Shown here piece after piece: positions 1 through 7,298 of a stretch of 21,919 bases of DNA (positions are counted from its first letter, which is position 1; each line of letters begins with the position of its first letter). Origin of the DNA: Bacillota bacterium (GTDB lineage: Bacteria > Bacillota > Clostridia > Acetivibrionales > DTU013); contig JAEYOM010000010.1 of assembly GCA_023411715.1 (NCBI GenBank), positions 1 through 21,919 of the forward strand, in the 5' to 3' direction. A model generated the notes under the pieces. That model made no database searches. It saw only the letters and a program-made list of their open reading frames with translations, and was not told the DNA's origin. The translations under genes were made by a program, and so were the position numbers.

Positions 1-2
1 AG

Positions 3-158
3 AAGGAGATCAGGGAACGGGAAGAGCTAATAAACAGCTTCAGAAGAGCTTCAGCCCGGTATGAAGGTGCAGCGAATACAAGCCTGACAGTTTTGCAGAC
101 AGGACATAAAACAGCGCTTTACAAGGCACTCAGAGGTATTATCGGCAGGTGCGGATAA
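3..158 (+). CDS. possible C-terminal end of an unidentified protein (partial)
   Basis: An open frame enters from the left edge and stops with TAA after 51 codons. The peptide is basic and probably helical at its start (KEIREREELINSFRRASARY) and ends in GIIGRCG. I recognise no family in it. There is no downstream gene in the same frame, and the following 300 bases are non-coding and hairpin-rich, so this may be the true end of a gene or a chance open frame. Low certainty. Confidence 0.3.
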   Translation, partial: KEIREREELINSFRRASARYEGAANTSLTVLQTGHKTALYKALRGIIGRCG

Positions 159-177
159 GGAGGAACGGCGAAGCGAA

Positions 178-325
178 CCCTTTACAATAAGGGGGACCCA
201 TATGGTATAATGGGCAAAGCGGCAGCCTAAAACTTCAAAGACCAGCCATTTTCAAAGGGTGCCGCCCAGGCTGCAAACCATATGGGGGATGCTTGTTGTC
301 AAGGGCGTTCCAGACCTCAACAAAA
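178..325 (+). other. hairpin-rich non-coding region, possible structured RNA
   Basis: Several inverted repeats are nested or follow each other here. CCCTT/AAGGG brackets a six-base loop (about 178-194). CCCATATGGT (197-206) pairs perfectly with ACCATATGGG (277-286). Inside it GCAGCCT (222-228) pairs with AGGCTGC (268-274). A bulged stem TGTTG..AGG / CCTCAACA follows at about 294-325. No reading frame explains the stretch. It lies just upstream of the GH43 promoter, so it is not in that gene's predicted leader; it may instead belong to a transcript starting further left. The string GCAAAGC..GCCTAAA resembles part of the GEMM-I (c-di-GMP-I) riboswitch, but the rest of that motif is not evident. 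Confidence 0.35.
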
Positions 326-368
326 ATCAGGATGATTCTTTCTTCTTTTCCCTACAGTAAATTGACGC

Positions 369-417
369 GATCGGCAGTCGATCTTTCATTGACTTTTTTA
401 CATATAAAAATTATGAT
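369..417 (+). promoter_or_regulatory. sigma-A promoter of the GH43 gene with adjacent inverted repeat
   Basis: A -35 box TTGACT (389-394) and a -10 box TATGAT (412-417) are separated by 17 bases; each matches consensus at five of six positions. Transcription would start near 424, giving a leader of about 30 nt. Just upstream of the -35 box lies GATCG-GCAGT-CGATC (369-383), a small inverted repeat in a plausible operator position. Any repressor role is inference. Confidence 0.6.
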
Positions 418-455
418 AAATATATTAAAATATCGATTCCGACAGGAGAGATCAT

Positions 456-2090
456 ATGATACATAATCCAATCCTTCCGGGTTTTAACCCCGATCCGGCC
501 ATTATCCGCGTAGGTGACGACTACTTCATAGCAACTTCATCGTTTGAATGGTTTCCCGGTATACCGATCTATCATTCAAGGGATCTTGCGCACTGGAAAC
601 TGATCGATTATGCGCTAAAAACGAGGCGGCATATCGACCTGTCCTGCCTGCCGCCCTCAAAGGGCGTCTGGGCGCCCTGCCTGACCTACTGCGAAGCGGA
701 AAAACGCTTTTATATGCTTTATTCCAATGTATACAACTCGAACCGCCTGCAATTCGACGTGGATAACTTCCTTATCTGGTCCGACAGTATTCACGGTCCC
801 TGGAGCGATCCTGTCTATATCAACTCCAACGGGTTTGACGCCTCATTGTTCCATGATGACGACGGCAGAAAATGGGTCGTCAATCAGGAGAGGGATTCCA
901 GACCGGGGCACGAAACCAAACGGCCCATCATACTTCAGGAATATGACCCCCGGCAAAAAAAGCTTGTTGGAGAACCGGTACGTTTGACCTATGGCGGGAC
1001 AGAGCGCGGATTTACCGAAGCGCCCCATATCTACAAGCACAACGGCTGGTATTACCTGATGACCGCGGAGGGCGGCACCGGGTATGGGCATTCCGTAGTG
1101 CTGCTTCGCTCCAGAGAGATATCCGGCCCGTATGAAAGTTATCCGCACAACCCGGTCATTACGTCCTGCACCAGCGAATTTGCCATGCGTCCGGAAATCA
1201 ATTATTCCATGCCGGATATGTATAATCCTGATGTTATACTGCAAAAAGCGGGGCACGGGTCGCTCGTTGAAACGCAGAACGGGCAGTGGTATATTGCGCA
1301 CCTTTGCGGACGTCCGGTCATGCCGCAGAAACGATGCGTGCTTGGCCGCGAAACAGCAATTCAGCAGGTGGAATGGACGGAAGACAACTGGCTGCGTATG
1401 ACCGATGGCACCAATATCGCTAAGGATGACGTGCCGGCCCCGGACCTGCCGGTTTATCCGTTCCCAATAGAGGCTCCTCGCTGCGATTTTGACAGCCCTG
1501 AGCTGGATCTTTATTTCTGCGCGCCGCGTAATGAGATCACTCGCGACTGGGCCGATCTGAAAGCGCGTCCGGGATACCTGCGTCTTCGCGGCCGCGAATC
1601 GCTGACCAGCAATCATTGGCCCAGTCTGATCGCCAGGAGGCTGACTGCGTTCAACGCTACGGTAACAACCAAGATGGATTTTACAGCGGACCGGTACCAG
1701 CACGCAGCGGGTCTTACCTGCTACTATGAGACCTCCAATTTTTACAGTATATACAAGACTTACAGCGAGGAACTCAAAAGCAACATCCTTGCCATAAATG
1801 GCTATGTCAACATGCAATATGTGGACGGCGGCAACGCCTGTGCCGTAGTGGATAGAAACTCTCCAATTTATCTGAGGGCGGAAATCGCGGCAGAACGGCT
1901 GCAGTTTTCTTACAGTACCGATGGAAAGAATTTCGTGAAGCTAGGGCCTGTTCTCGATATGACAGCGCTTTCGGACGAGGCCAGTGAATTCGGCGAATTT
2001 ACGGGAACATTTGTCGGTATTTTCGCACAGGATTCGCACTTGAGAGAGAAGTTCGCAGATTTCGATTTCTTCGAGTATCGCGAAGAATAA
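456..2090 (+). CDS. xynB: GH43 family beta-xylosidase (XynB-like), intracellular
   Basis: A 544-residue glycoside hydrolase of family 43, close in length and motif layout to bacterial beta-xylosidases of the XynB/SXA type (about 535-540 residues). These release xylose from the non-reducing ends of short xylo-oligosaccharides by an inverting mechanism. The N-terminal five-bladed propeller holds the expected acidic triad: Asp13 in NPDPAI (general base), Asp128 in GFDAS (pKa modulator) and Glu188 in GFTEAPH (general acid). The C-terminal third (from about residue 345) is the beta-sandwich that completes the active site in this subfamily. There is no signal peptide, so it should act on imported oligosaccharides in the cytoplasm. 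The ATG start has a strong AGGAGAG at 444-450. It is monocistronic here, with its own promoter. Alpha-arabinofuranosidase side activity is possible. Confidence 0.92.
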   Translation: MIHNPILPGFNPDPAIIRVGDDYFIATSSFEWFPGIPIYHSRDLAHWKLIDYALKTRRHIDLSCLPPSKGVWAPCLTYCEAEKRFYMLYSNVYNSNRLQFDVDNFLIWSDSIHGPWSDPVYINSNGFDASLFHDDDGRKWVVNQERDSRPGHETKRPIILQEYDPRQKKLVGEPVRLTYGGTERGFTEAPHIYKHNGWYYLMTAEGGTGYGHSVVLLRSREISGPYESYPHNPVITSCTSEFAMRPEINYSMPDMYNPDVILQKAGHGSLVETQNGQWYIAHLCGRPVMPQKRCVLGRETAIQQVEWTEDNWLRMTDGTNIAKDDVPAPDLPVYPFPIEAPRCDFDSPELDLYFCAPRNEITRDWADLKARPGYLRLRGRESLTSNHWPSLIARRLTAFNATVTTKMDFTADRYQHAAGLTCYYETSNFYSIYKTYSEELKSNILAINGYVNMQYVDGGNACAVVDRNSPIYLRAEIAAERLQFSYSTDGKNFVKLGPVLDMTALSDEASEFGEFTGTFVGIFAQDSHLREKFADFDFFEYREE

Positions 2091-2157
2091 AAATGGTTTG
2101 TGAAATCCGGCCTGGCTGCCGTTTTACGGCCCCATGCCGACGCCAATATTAAACGAA

Positions 2158-2180
2158 AGGGGGCTGTCCGGCAGTCCCCT
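2158..2180. terminator. hairpin between the convergent GH43 and HD-domain genes
   Basis: AGGGGGCTG and CAGTCCCCT pair over nine positions (one G-T) around a five-base loop. It lies between two converging genes and could stop transcription from either side, but neither side has a convincing T-run, so it may work with Rho or only as a roadblock. A smaller GCCG/CGGC hairpin sits at about 2118-2130. Confidence 0.4.
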
Positions 2181-2224
2181 CATGCATCAAACATATTTTC
2201 AAATCCGTAAAAGCAGTGCTCGCT

Positions 2225-2758
2225 TTATATTTTCTTCACTGCAGCCAGCGCCGTGTCAATGAATTCCGCGAGCGGGATCCCCAATTCGCAGCAGGTCCTT
2301 ATCCGATCCCTGTTCAATTCGCCGGCAAAGGTAGTATCGTTGAATTTGCTCAAAACGTAGTCTGCAGTGACGTCGGAAAGCTTTTGGGATGTGAGGCTGC
2401 CGGCACATGCATCGATCAGCCGGGACATATGATCCGAACAATAAAGAGCTTTGTCAAGTTTTCTTTTACGTTCGATACCATGCAGATCATTGTGCGCTTT
2501 TACCGCATATACGATCTCCGGATCGACATCGAGATTCTCAAGTATCTCAGCGCCAACGATGCTGTGCATTTCAGGCTCATGCGCTGTTCTGTCGTAATCG
2601 ATATCATGCAGCAGTCCGGCCAGGCCCCATAATTCGACGTTATCCCTGAATATAACGGCCAGTTCCCTCATAATGGCCTCGACCTCAAGCGAATGCTTGA
2701 TAAACCCGGCATTGGTCAGCCTCGCCTTTAGTTCCTTCAGCGCTCTATCCCTGTCCAT
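2225..2758 (-). CDS. HD-domain (HDIG-type) phosphohydrolase
   Basis: A 177-residue protein of the HD superfamily of metal-dependent phosphohydrolases. The metal-binding pattern is visible: His22 in IKHSLEV, the His51-Asp52 pair in GLLHDIDYD, a further His at about 65 (EMHSIVGAE) and Asp109 in YCSDHMSRL. Single-domain HD proteins of this size hydrolyse nucleotides or other phosphoesters, but the substrate cannot be read from the sequence. The ATG start has only a weak purine-rich site (AAAGCGGGCG). It lies downstream of eno and secG on the same strand but beyond the terminator at 2804-2831, so it may depend on readthrough or an unseen promoter. Confidence 0.85.
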   Translation of the reverse strand: MDRDRALKELKARLTNAGFIKHSLEVEAIMRELAVIFRDNVELWGLAGLLHDIDYDRTAHEPEMHSIVGAEILENLDVDPEIVYAVKAHNDLHGIERKRKLDKALYCSDHMSRLIDACAGSLTSQKLSDVTADYVLSKFNDTTFAGELNRDRIRTCCELGIPLAEFIDTALAAVKKI

Positions 2759-2803
2759 GATATTCGCCCGCTTTCAATTTAATTTGCGCCGGACGCACCT
2801 GAC

Positions 2804-2831
2804 AAAAAAGACCATGCATTTCTGCATAGTC
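2804..2831 (-). terminator. Rho-independent terminator after secG
   Basis: Read on the minus strand, GACTATGCA and TGCATGGTC form a nine-pair stem (one T-G) closed by a GAAA tetraloop and followed by six Ts. It begins about 17 bases after the secG stop codon. This is a textbook intrinsic terminator. Confidence 0.85.
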
Positions 2832-2847
2832 CAAGGATTGCCGTTGT

Positions 2848-3102
2848 TTACATGTAGTTATATTTCATGATCAAAAACAGCGCGATCGAGGTGACAAGGA
2901 ATGCTATAGCCGCAACCGACGTATATTTGCTTAACAAAGCGTCGAGCGTCCTGCCCTTGTTTTTCCCGAAGAAGGTTTCAGCGCCGCCCGCAATCGAACC
3001 AGAAAGCCCAGCGGTTTTGCCCGACTGCAGAAGAACGATTACAACAAGAGATAGCGATATCAAAACATGTATTATCGAAACTATAATTTCCAGAGCTGAC
3101 AA
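2848..3102 (-). CDS. secG: preprotein translocase subunit SecG
   Basis: A small membrane protein with two predicted helices (about residues 3-23 and 60-80) joined by the conserved glycine-rich loop of SecG (SGKTAGLSGSIAGGAETFFG). SecG is the non-essential third subunit of the SecYEG channel and aids SecA-driven export. I place the start at a TTG (3102) because GGGAGG (3110-3115) sits seven bases upstream of it. An earlier in-frame TTG at 3117 lies at the edge of this ribosome binding site and would add five residues. That gives 84 residues, usual for the family. Position directly after eno is common in Clostridia. Confidence 0.92.
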   Translation of the reverse strand: MSALEIIVSIIHVLISLSLVVIVLLQSGKTAGLSGSIAGGAETFFGKNKGRTLDALLSKYTSVAAIAFLVTSIALFLIMKYNYM

Positions 3103-3152
3103 AGTAACACCTCCCAAAAAATTGACAAGTCAAATTGTAACACATATCGCGC

Positions 3153-3184
3153 AAAAAAACAAGCCTTGAAAAAGGCTTGTTTTT
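3153..3184 (-). terminator. terminator between eno and secG
   Basis: On the minus strand an A-rich stem ending in AACAAGCC pairs with GGCTTGTT around an eight-base loop and runs into seven Ts. It lies 23 bases after the eno stop codon and could work in both directions. If efficient it would largely separate secG from eno transcription. No clear separate secG promoter was seen, so partial readthrough is likely. Confidence 0.75.
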
Positions 3185-3207
3185 AATACTCTGCCTTATC
3201 CCCTGAC

Positions 3208-4509
3208 TTATTTGTTCTTCAGGTTGAACCATGCGTCGACTCCCGGGTAAATGGCGGCTTCTCCGAGCTCCTCCTCTATCCTGAGCAATTGGTTGTATTT
3301 GGCTACACGGTCCGTCCTTGAAGGCGCGCCAGTCTTGATCTGTCCCGAGTTTGTCGCGACTGCGATGTCGGCGATTGTAGTATCCTCGGTTTCTCCCGAC
3401 CTGTGCGAAGTCACAGCCGTATATCCCGCCCTGTTCGCCATCTGTATGGCATCCAGCGTTTCAGTAAGAGTACCGATCTGGTTCACCTTGATAAGTATTG
3501 AATTTGCTACGCCGAGGTCTATGCCCTTTTTAAGCCTTTCGGTATTTGTAACAAAGAGGTCGTCGCCTACGAGCTGTATCTTACTGCCCAGCCGCTGAGT
3601 CAGCAATTTCCAGCCTTCCCAGTCCTCCTCTGCCACGCCGTCTTCAAGAGATATTATGGGATATTTATCCGCAAGCTCTGCCCAGAATTCGATCATTTCC
3701 TCCCTGGTTTTGCGTATATCCGTTTTCCAGAAGTAATAAGTACCGTCTTCCTGGTACATTTCGGTTGCAGCGGCGTCAATGGCGATCCTGAAATCCTCTC
3801 CGGGCTTGTAGCCGGCCTTTTCGACCGCTTCAAGTATAACCTTTACAGCTTCCTCATCGCTTTTCAGGTTGGGTGCAAAGCCGCCCTCGTCGCCCACAGC
3901 AGTGGAATAACCCTTGGAGCTTAGGACTTTTTTCAGGTTATGGAATACCTCCGCGCACATCATCAGTGCATTCCTGAAACAGTCTGCGCCCACGGGCATT
4001 ATCATGAATTCCTGTATGTTTACACTGTTATCCGCGTGTTTACCGCCGTTTATGATATTCATCATCGGGACCGGCAGCATTTTTGCGTTGGTACCGCCTA
4101 TATACTGATAAAGACTTATGCCAAGCGTTTCCGCTGCTGCCTTGGCGACTGCGAGAGAAACTCCGAGTATTGCGTTCGCGCCGAGCTTGCTTTTATTGTG
4201 AGTTCCGTCGAGTGCTATCATTTTACGGTCTATCGCGACCTGGTCGAATACATTCAGGCCTTCGATCTCAGGGGCTATGATCTCGTTTACATTTGAAACG
4301 GCGTTGAGTACTCCTTTTCCAAGATACCTTCCCGAATCGCCGTCCCTCAGCTCTATCGCCTCGAATGCTCCGGTCGAAGCACCGGAAGGTACCGCTGCAC
4401 GGCCGATAAAGCCTCCCTCGACTATAACCTCAACCTCAACGGTCGGGTTACCCCTGGAATCCAGTATCTCTCTTGCGAATACGCTTTCGATCTCAAGATA
4501 TTGTTTCAT
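3208..4509 (-). CDS. eno: enolase
   Basis: Full-length 433-residue enolase, which interconverts 2-phosphoglycerate and phosphoenolpyruvate in glycolysis. Family hallmarks are all present: the N-terminal segment AREILDSRGNPTVEVE, the flexible active-site loop VPSGASTG, the catalytic Glu region TAVGDEGGFAP, metal ligands in SLEDGVAEEDWEGW and VGDDLFVTN, the signature ILIKVNQIGTLTET with its catalytic Lys, and SHRSGETEDTTIAD. The ATG is preceded by GGAGAGGAGAG. Cytoplasmic; a strongly expressed housekeeping gene. Confidence 0.98.
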   Translation of the reverse strand: MKQYLEIESVFAREILDSRGNPTVEVEVIVEGGFIGRAAVPSGASTGAFEAIELRDGDSGRYLGKGVLNAVSNVNEIIAPEIEGLNVFDQVAIDRKMIALDGTHNKSKLGANAILGVSLAVAKAAAETLGISLYQYIGGTNAKMLPVPMMNIINGGKHADNSVNIQEFMIMPVGADCFRNALMMCAEVFHNLKKVLSSKGYSTAVGDEGGFAPNLKSDEEAVKVILEAVEKAGYKPGEDFRIAIDAAATEMYQEDGTYYFWKTDIRKTREEMIEFWAELADKYPIISLEDGVAEEDWEGWKLLTQRLGSKIQLVGDDLFVTNTERLKKGIDLGVANSILIKVNQIGTLTETLDAIQMANRAGYTAVTSHRSGETEDTTIADIAVATNSGQIKTGAPSRTDRVAKYNQLLRIEEELGEAAIYPGVDAWFNLKNK

Positions 4510-4566
4510 TTACAACTCTCCTCTCCGAATTCTTTCGTTTGTAGTTCAATTGTTAATATCTTCCAC

Positions 4567-4611
4567 ATTATATCACAGAGATGCGATGCCGACATATATT
4601 TGTGTATTATA
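4567..4611 (-). promoter_or_regulatory. probable eno promoter region (two TATAAT boxes)
   Basis: On the minus strand two perfect TATAAT hexamers occur upstream of eno, at 4572-4567 and 4611-4606. Neither has a good -35 box at 16-18 bases, so which one is used is unclear. The nearer would give a leader of about 50 nt. Confidence 0.35.
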
Positions 4612-4699
4612 TTCCGGTTTATTTTAACCACATATTTTATAAATTAAAACACTGTCCTTTGTCCATTTGTTATTATAAACCGATGCATGGCTGAATTTG

Positions 4700-4728
4700 T
4701 TATTACTAGCAGAAATATGTGTTAAAAT
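4700..4728 (+). promoter_or_regulatory. possible promoter of the methyltransferase gene
   Basis: TTATTA (4700-4705) and TAAAAT (4723-4728) are separated by 17 bases in an AT-rich stretch. The -10 box is good and the -35 box is weak. Confidence 0.35.
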
Positions 4729-4788
4729 AGAACTGTGCTATTTGATTCTGCAAAACAAAAACTTTTTGTAAAGGGAGGCACGGATGCA

Positions 4789-5442
4789 ATGGCAATATCA
4801 AAAGAGTGGGAATGGAGTATGGAGAAAAATCCTACCTGGCTTAATCCCAGTGAAGATAGTTACTTCCTGGCCACCAGATGGAAAGAGGCGGGATTTCGTA
4901 AGATTTTGGATTATGGCTGCGGATTGGGGCGGCATTCCATCTTTTTTGCCAAAGAAGGCTTTGCTGTTTCCGCTTTCGATTTATCTGCTTATGGTGTTAA
5001 ACATTTGCAAGATTGGGCCGGACGTGAAAATCTTGATATAAACGCAGAAGTAGCGGATATGCTTCAATTGCCCTATCCGGATAATTCTTTTGACTGCGTT
5101 TTTGCTTACCATGTAATCTCTCACACTGATACAAAAGGAATGGAAACTATCATTAAAGATTTGAAGCGTATTCTGAAAAAAGGCGGAGAATTTTACGTAA
5201 CTCTGTGTTCAAAAGAAACGTGGTCATACAAAGAAGCAAATTTCCCAAGGCTAGACGAGAATACGATTGTTAAAACGGATGATGGGCCTGAAAAAGGTAT
5301 CCCTCATTTTTATGTCACATTGGACGATATATTATCCCTGTTTAAGGATCTTACGATTCTTCGTGTCCGGCACGCGGATGATTGCTATTTCGACGGAAGC
5401 AAGCGCAACAGTAAACACTACTATGTTTTGGGCAGGGTGTGA
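4789..5442 (+). CDS. class I SAM-dependent methyltransferase (Methyltransf_11/TehB-like)
   Basis: A 217-residue Rossmann-fold methyltransferase. Motif I, the SAM-binding glycine-rich loop, is LDYGCGLGRHSIFFA (about residues 40-54); the acidic residue after beta-2 is in SAFDLS; motif post-I/II is VADMLQLPYPDNSFDCVFAYHV; and KRILKKGGEFYVTL is the usual strand before the last helix. The substrate is unknown; TehB-like and small-molecule or antibiotic methyltransferases share this outline. I chose ATG 4789 because GGGAGG (4773-4778) precedes it; an ATG at 4784 is out of frame. It has no same-strand neighbours, so it appears to be a single-gene unit. Confidence 0.85.
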   Translation: MAISKEWEWSMEKNPTWLNPSEDSYFLATRWKEAGFRKILDYGCGLGRHSIFFAKEGFAVSAFDLSAYGVKHLQDWAGRENLDINAEVADMLQLPYPDNSFDCVFAYHVISHTDTKGMETIIKDLKRILKKGGEFYVTLCSKETWSYKEANFPRLDENTIVKTDDGPEKGIPHFYVTLDDILSLFKDLTILRVRHADDCYFDGSKRNSKHYYVLGRV

Positions 5443-5560
5443 AGTTACCCTAAGCCTTATTTGCACCCGAATATAAGCGTATCAGTCGGTGCTTGGAAAC
5501 ACAGTCGGAGCAGACAGCGGCGGCGATCTATGCCGTCCACATTCCCTGCGTTCCACCTGA

Positions 5561-5584
5561 AAAGCGGGATATTCATCCCGCTTT
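5561..5584. terminator. bidirectional hairpin between methyltransferase and ABC operon
   Basis: AAAGCGGGA and TCCCGCTTT form a perfect nine-base stem around a six-base loop. It lies between converging transcripts. The stop codon of the minus-strand ATPase gene (5573-5575) falls inside the loop. The following T-runs are short on both sides, so efficiency is uncertain. Confidence 0.6.
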
Positions 5585-6556
5585 GTCATTCTTTTTATCG
5601 TTGTTGTCCCGCGGCGCGTAAAGCACCACTCTGTCTCCGTCGAGTTCCACCTTTATCTTGTTCTTGTCCTTCAGACCGAGGGCATTAATGTAGTCCGCCG
5701 GGATCTGGAGCCTGCCCGCCCTGTCAAGGACCGCAAGCTCTTCATGGGTCTCATCGCCATGATTGCCGAACATCCCGCTGCCCATTTCCGCAAGCTCCTC
5801 GGCGTACGACTTTCTGCGGATAAATTCACTGCTGGTCCGCCCATCCCTGATCGCTACGACCCTGTCCACCTTCTGTGACACCTGCCGGTCATGGGTAACG
5901 ATTACTACGGTAACGCCGAGCGTCATATTCAGTTCACGGAACACATCGAGCACTGCGGCGGCAGTCCTGCTGTCAACGGAACCTGTCGGTTCATCGGCAA
6001 GCAGCAGCTTCGGATTGTTTGCAAGCGCGATGGCTATCGCCACACGCTGCTGCTCACCGCCCGAAAGCTGGCTCAGTTTATTGTTCCTCCTGTTGAGCAG
6101 CCCGACCAGGTCGAGAAGCTGGAGTGCCCTGCTCCTTTTGCTGCCTTTGCCCGTAAAGTTCATGGGCAGTTCGACATTCTCCTGCGCTGTCAGATATGGT
6201 ATCAGGTTCCTCGCATTATTCTGCCAGATGAACCCTACGGTATCCCGCTTGTATTTAATGAGCTGCTGATCGTTGAACTTCAGCAGATCGCATCCGTCTA
6301 CTAACAGCTTTCCGGCCGATGGCTTGTCGAGTCCGCCCAGCATGTTCAGAAGCGTTGACTTTCCGCTTCCGCTGTTTCCAATGATTGCCATCAGTTCGCC
6401 CGCCTCTACCGTAAGATCGAGCCCCTGCAGCGCTACAACTTCCAGATCCTTGGTCTTATATATTTTGACCAGGTTCTCGCACTCTATCATTTTGGGTTGT
6501 TCGTTCTGAGGCTCGTCTTCCTTTACGAGCCCGCTGTCAACTCTATCAAACCGCAT
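5573..6556 (-). CDS. ABC transporter ATPase with C-terminal AbrB-like domain
   Basis: A 327-residue protein in two parts. Residues about 23-245 are a LolD/MacB-type ATPase with Walker A GNSGSGKST (60-68), Q-loop Gln112, signature LSGGEQQ (164-170), Walker B LLLADE (184-189) and switch His222. Residues about 272-315 (LAVLDRAGRLQIPADYINAL, then KNKIKVELDGDRVVLYAP) match the SpoVT/AbrB swapped-hairpin fold, normally a DNA-binding or dimerisation module. A charged linker of about 30 residues joins them, and the extreme C-terminus is Lys/Asp/Asn-rich. The ATG start lies inside the end of the upstream ATPase gene (11-base overlap), implying translational coupling. It probably pairs with the other ATPase to drive the permease. 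The ATPase call is certain; the AbrB-like assignment is by motif and fairly sure; its function is unknown. Confidence 0.9.
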   Translation of the reverse strand: MRFDRVDSGLVKEDEPQNEQPKMIECENLVKIYKTKDLEVVALQGLDLTVEAGELMAIIGNSGSGKSTLLNMLGGLDKPSAGKLLVDGCDLLKFNDQQLIKYKRDTVGFIWQNNARNLIPYLTAQENVELPMNFTGKGSKRSRALQLLDLVGLLNRRNNKLSQLSGGEQQRVAIAIALANNPKLLLADEPTGSVDSRTAAAVLDVFRELNMTLGVTVVIVTHDRQVSQKVDRVVAIRDGRTSSEFIRRKSYAEELAEMGSGMFGNHGDETHEELAVLDRAGRLQIPADYINALGLKDKNKIKVELDGDRVVLYAPRDNNDKKNDKAG

Positions 6557-7226
6557 CTGTTATACCACCGTCCTCAAGCGTCAGTACATGATCCGCTATA
6601 TCTATCATACTCGGGTCGTGAGTAGTCATGACCACCGTCAGCCCCTCCACCTCCACGAGGTTCCTGAACAGCTTGACAACCTGCAGGCCCATATGCGTAT
6701 CGAGCTCTGCCGTGGGTTCGTCGGCGAAAACTATGTCGGGCCTGTGGGCTATGGCCCTTGCTATAGCCACCCTTTGCTGTTCACCCCCTGAAAGTTCATG
6801 CGGCCTGTGATTCATCCTCTTGCCCAGGCCTACGAGCGACAGGCATTCTTTCGCCCTATCGCCCCTTCCCTTCGCAGGAATGCCGGCGATTCTCAGCCCG
6901 AACTCCACGTTTTCATAGGCGGACATCATGGAAATGAGCGCTACCGACTGAAATACAAAGCCCATTTGCTTCCTTCTGATCTCGTTTTTGGTATGCTCTC
7001 CCGCATGTGTGATGTCGGTCCCGTTGAATCTGATAATGCCTGAGTTTGGCTTGTCAAGCGCGCCCAGCAGGTTTATGAGCGTAGTCTTGCCCGAACCAGA
7101 GCGCCCCCTGAGTATGGTCAGCTTTCCCTTTTCTATTTCAAGTGAAACACTTTTCAATGCATGGACCGTAAAACTGCCGGAATTGAAGTCCCTGACCAGC
7201 TTTTCGGTCACAATAATTTCACTCAT
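6546..7226 (-). CDS. ABC transporter ATP-binding protein, LolD/MacB type
   Basis: A 226-residue ATPase of the family that partners FtsX-like permeases (LolD, MacB, BceA). Motifs: Walker A GRSGSGKTT (41-49), Q-loop Gln93, signature LSGGEQQ (145-151), Walker B IVFADE (165-170), D-loop AELD and switch His203. I chose the second ATG (7226) because GGAGG lies five bases upstream of it; the ATG at 7238 overlaps that site. It follows the permease gene by 72 bases and overlaps the next ATPase gene. Two unlike ATPases with one large permease suggest a heterodimeric motor. Confidence 0.93.
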   Translation of the reverse strand: MSEIIVTEKLVRDFNSGSFTVHALKSVSLEIEKGKLTILRGRSGSGKTTLINLLGALDKPNSGIIRFNGTDITHAGEHTKNEIRRKQMGFVFQSVALISMMSAYENVEFGLRIAGIPAKGRGDRAKECLSLVGLGKRMNHRPHELSGGEQQRVAIARAIAHRPDIVFADEPTAELDTHMGLQVVKLFRNLVEVEGLTVVMTTHDPSMIDIADHVLTLEDGGITDAV

Positions 7227-7298
7227 ACATACCTCCATTCTGATACAGCGCGTACTGCTATCCGATATTAGCCTTCGTCGGAACAGATGCGGGACATG

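Noticed and set aside
197..286. c-di-GMP-I (GEMM) riboswitch
   Set aside because: Only one string resembles the motif; the first conserved block, the GNRA loop and its receptor are not seen, and the region lies upstream of, not within, the predicted GH43 transcript.
843..1817. Long minus-strand open frame opposite the GH43 gene (324 codons)
   Set aside because: It lies wholly inside a clear GH43 gene, has no ribosome binding site or recognisable domain, and its composition is that of an antisense shadow.
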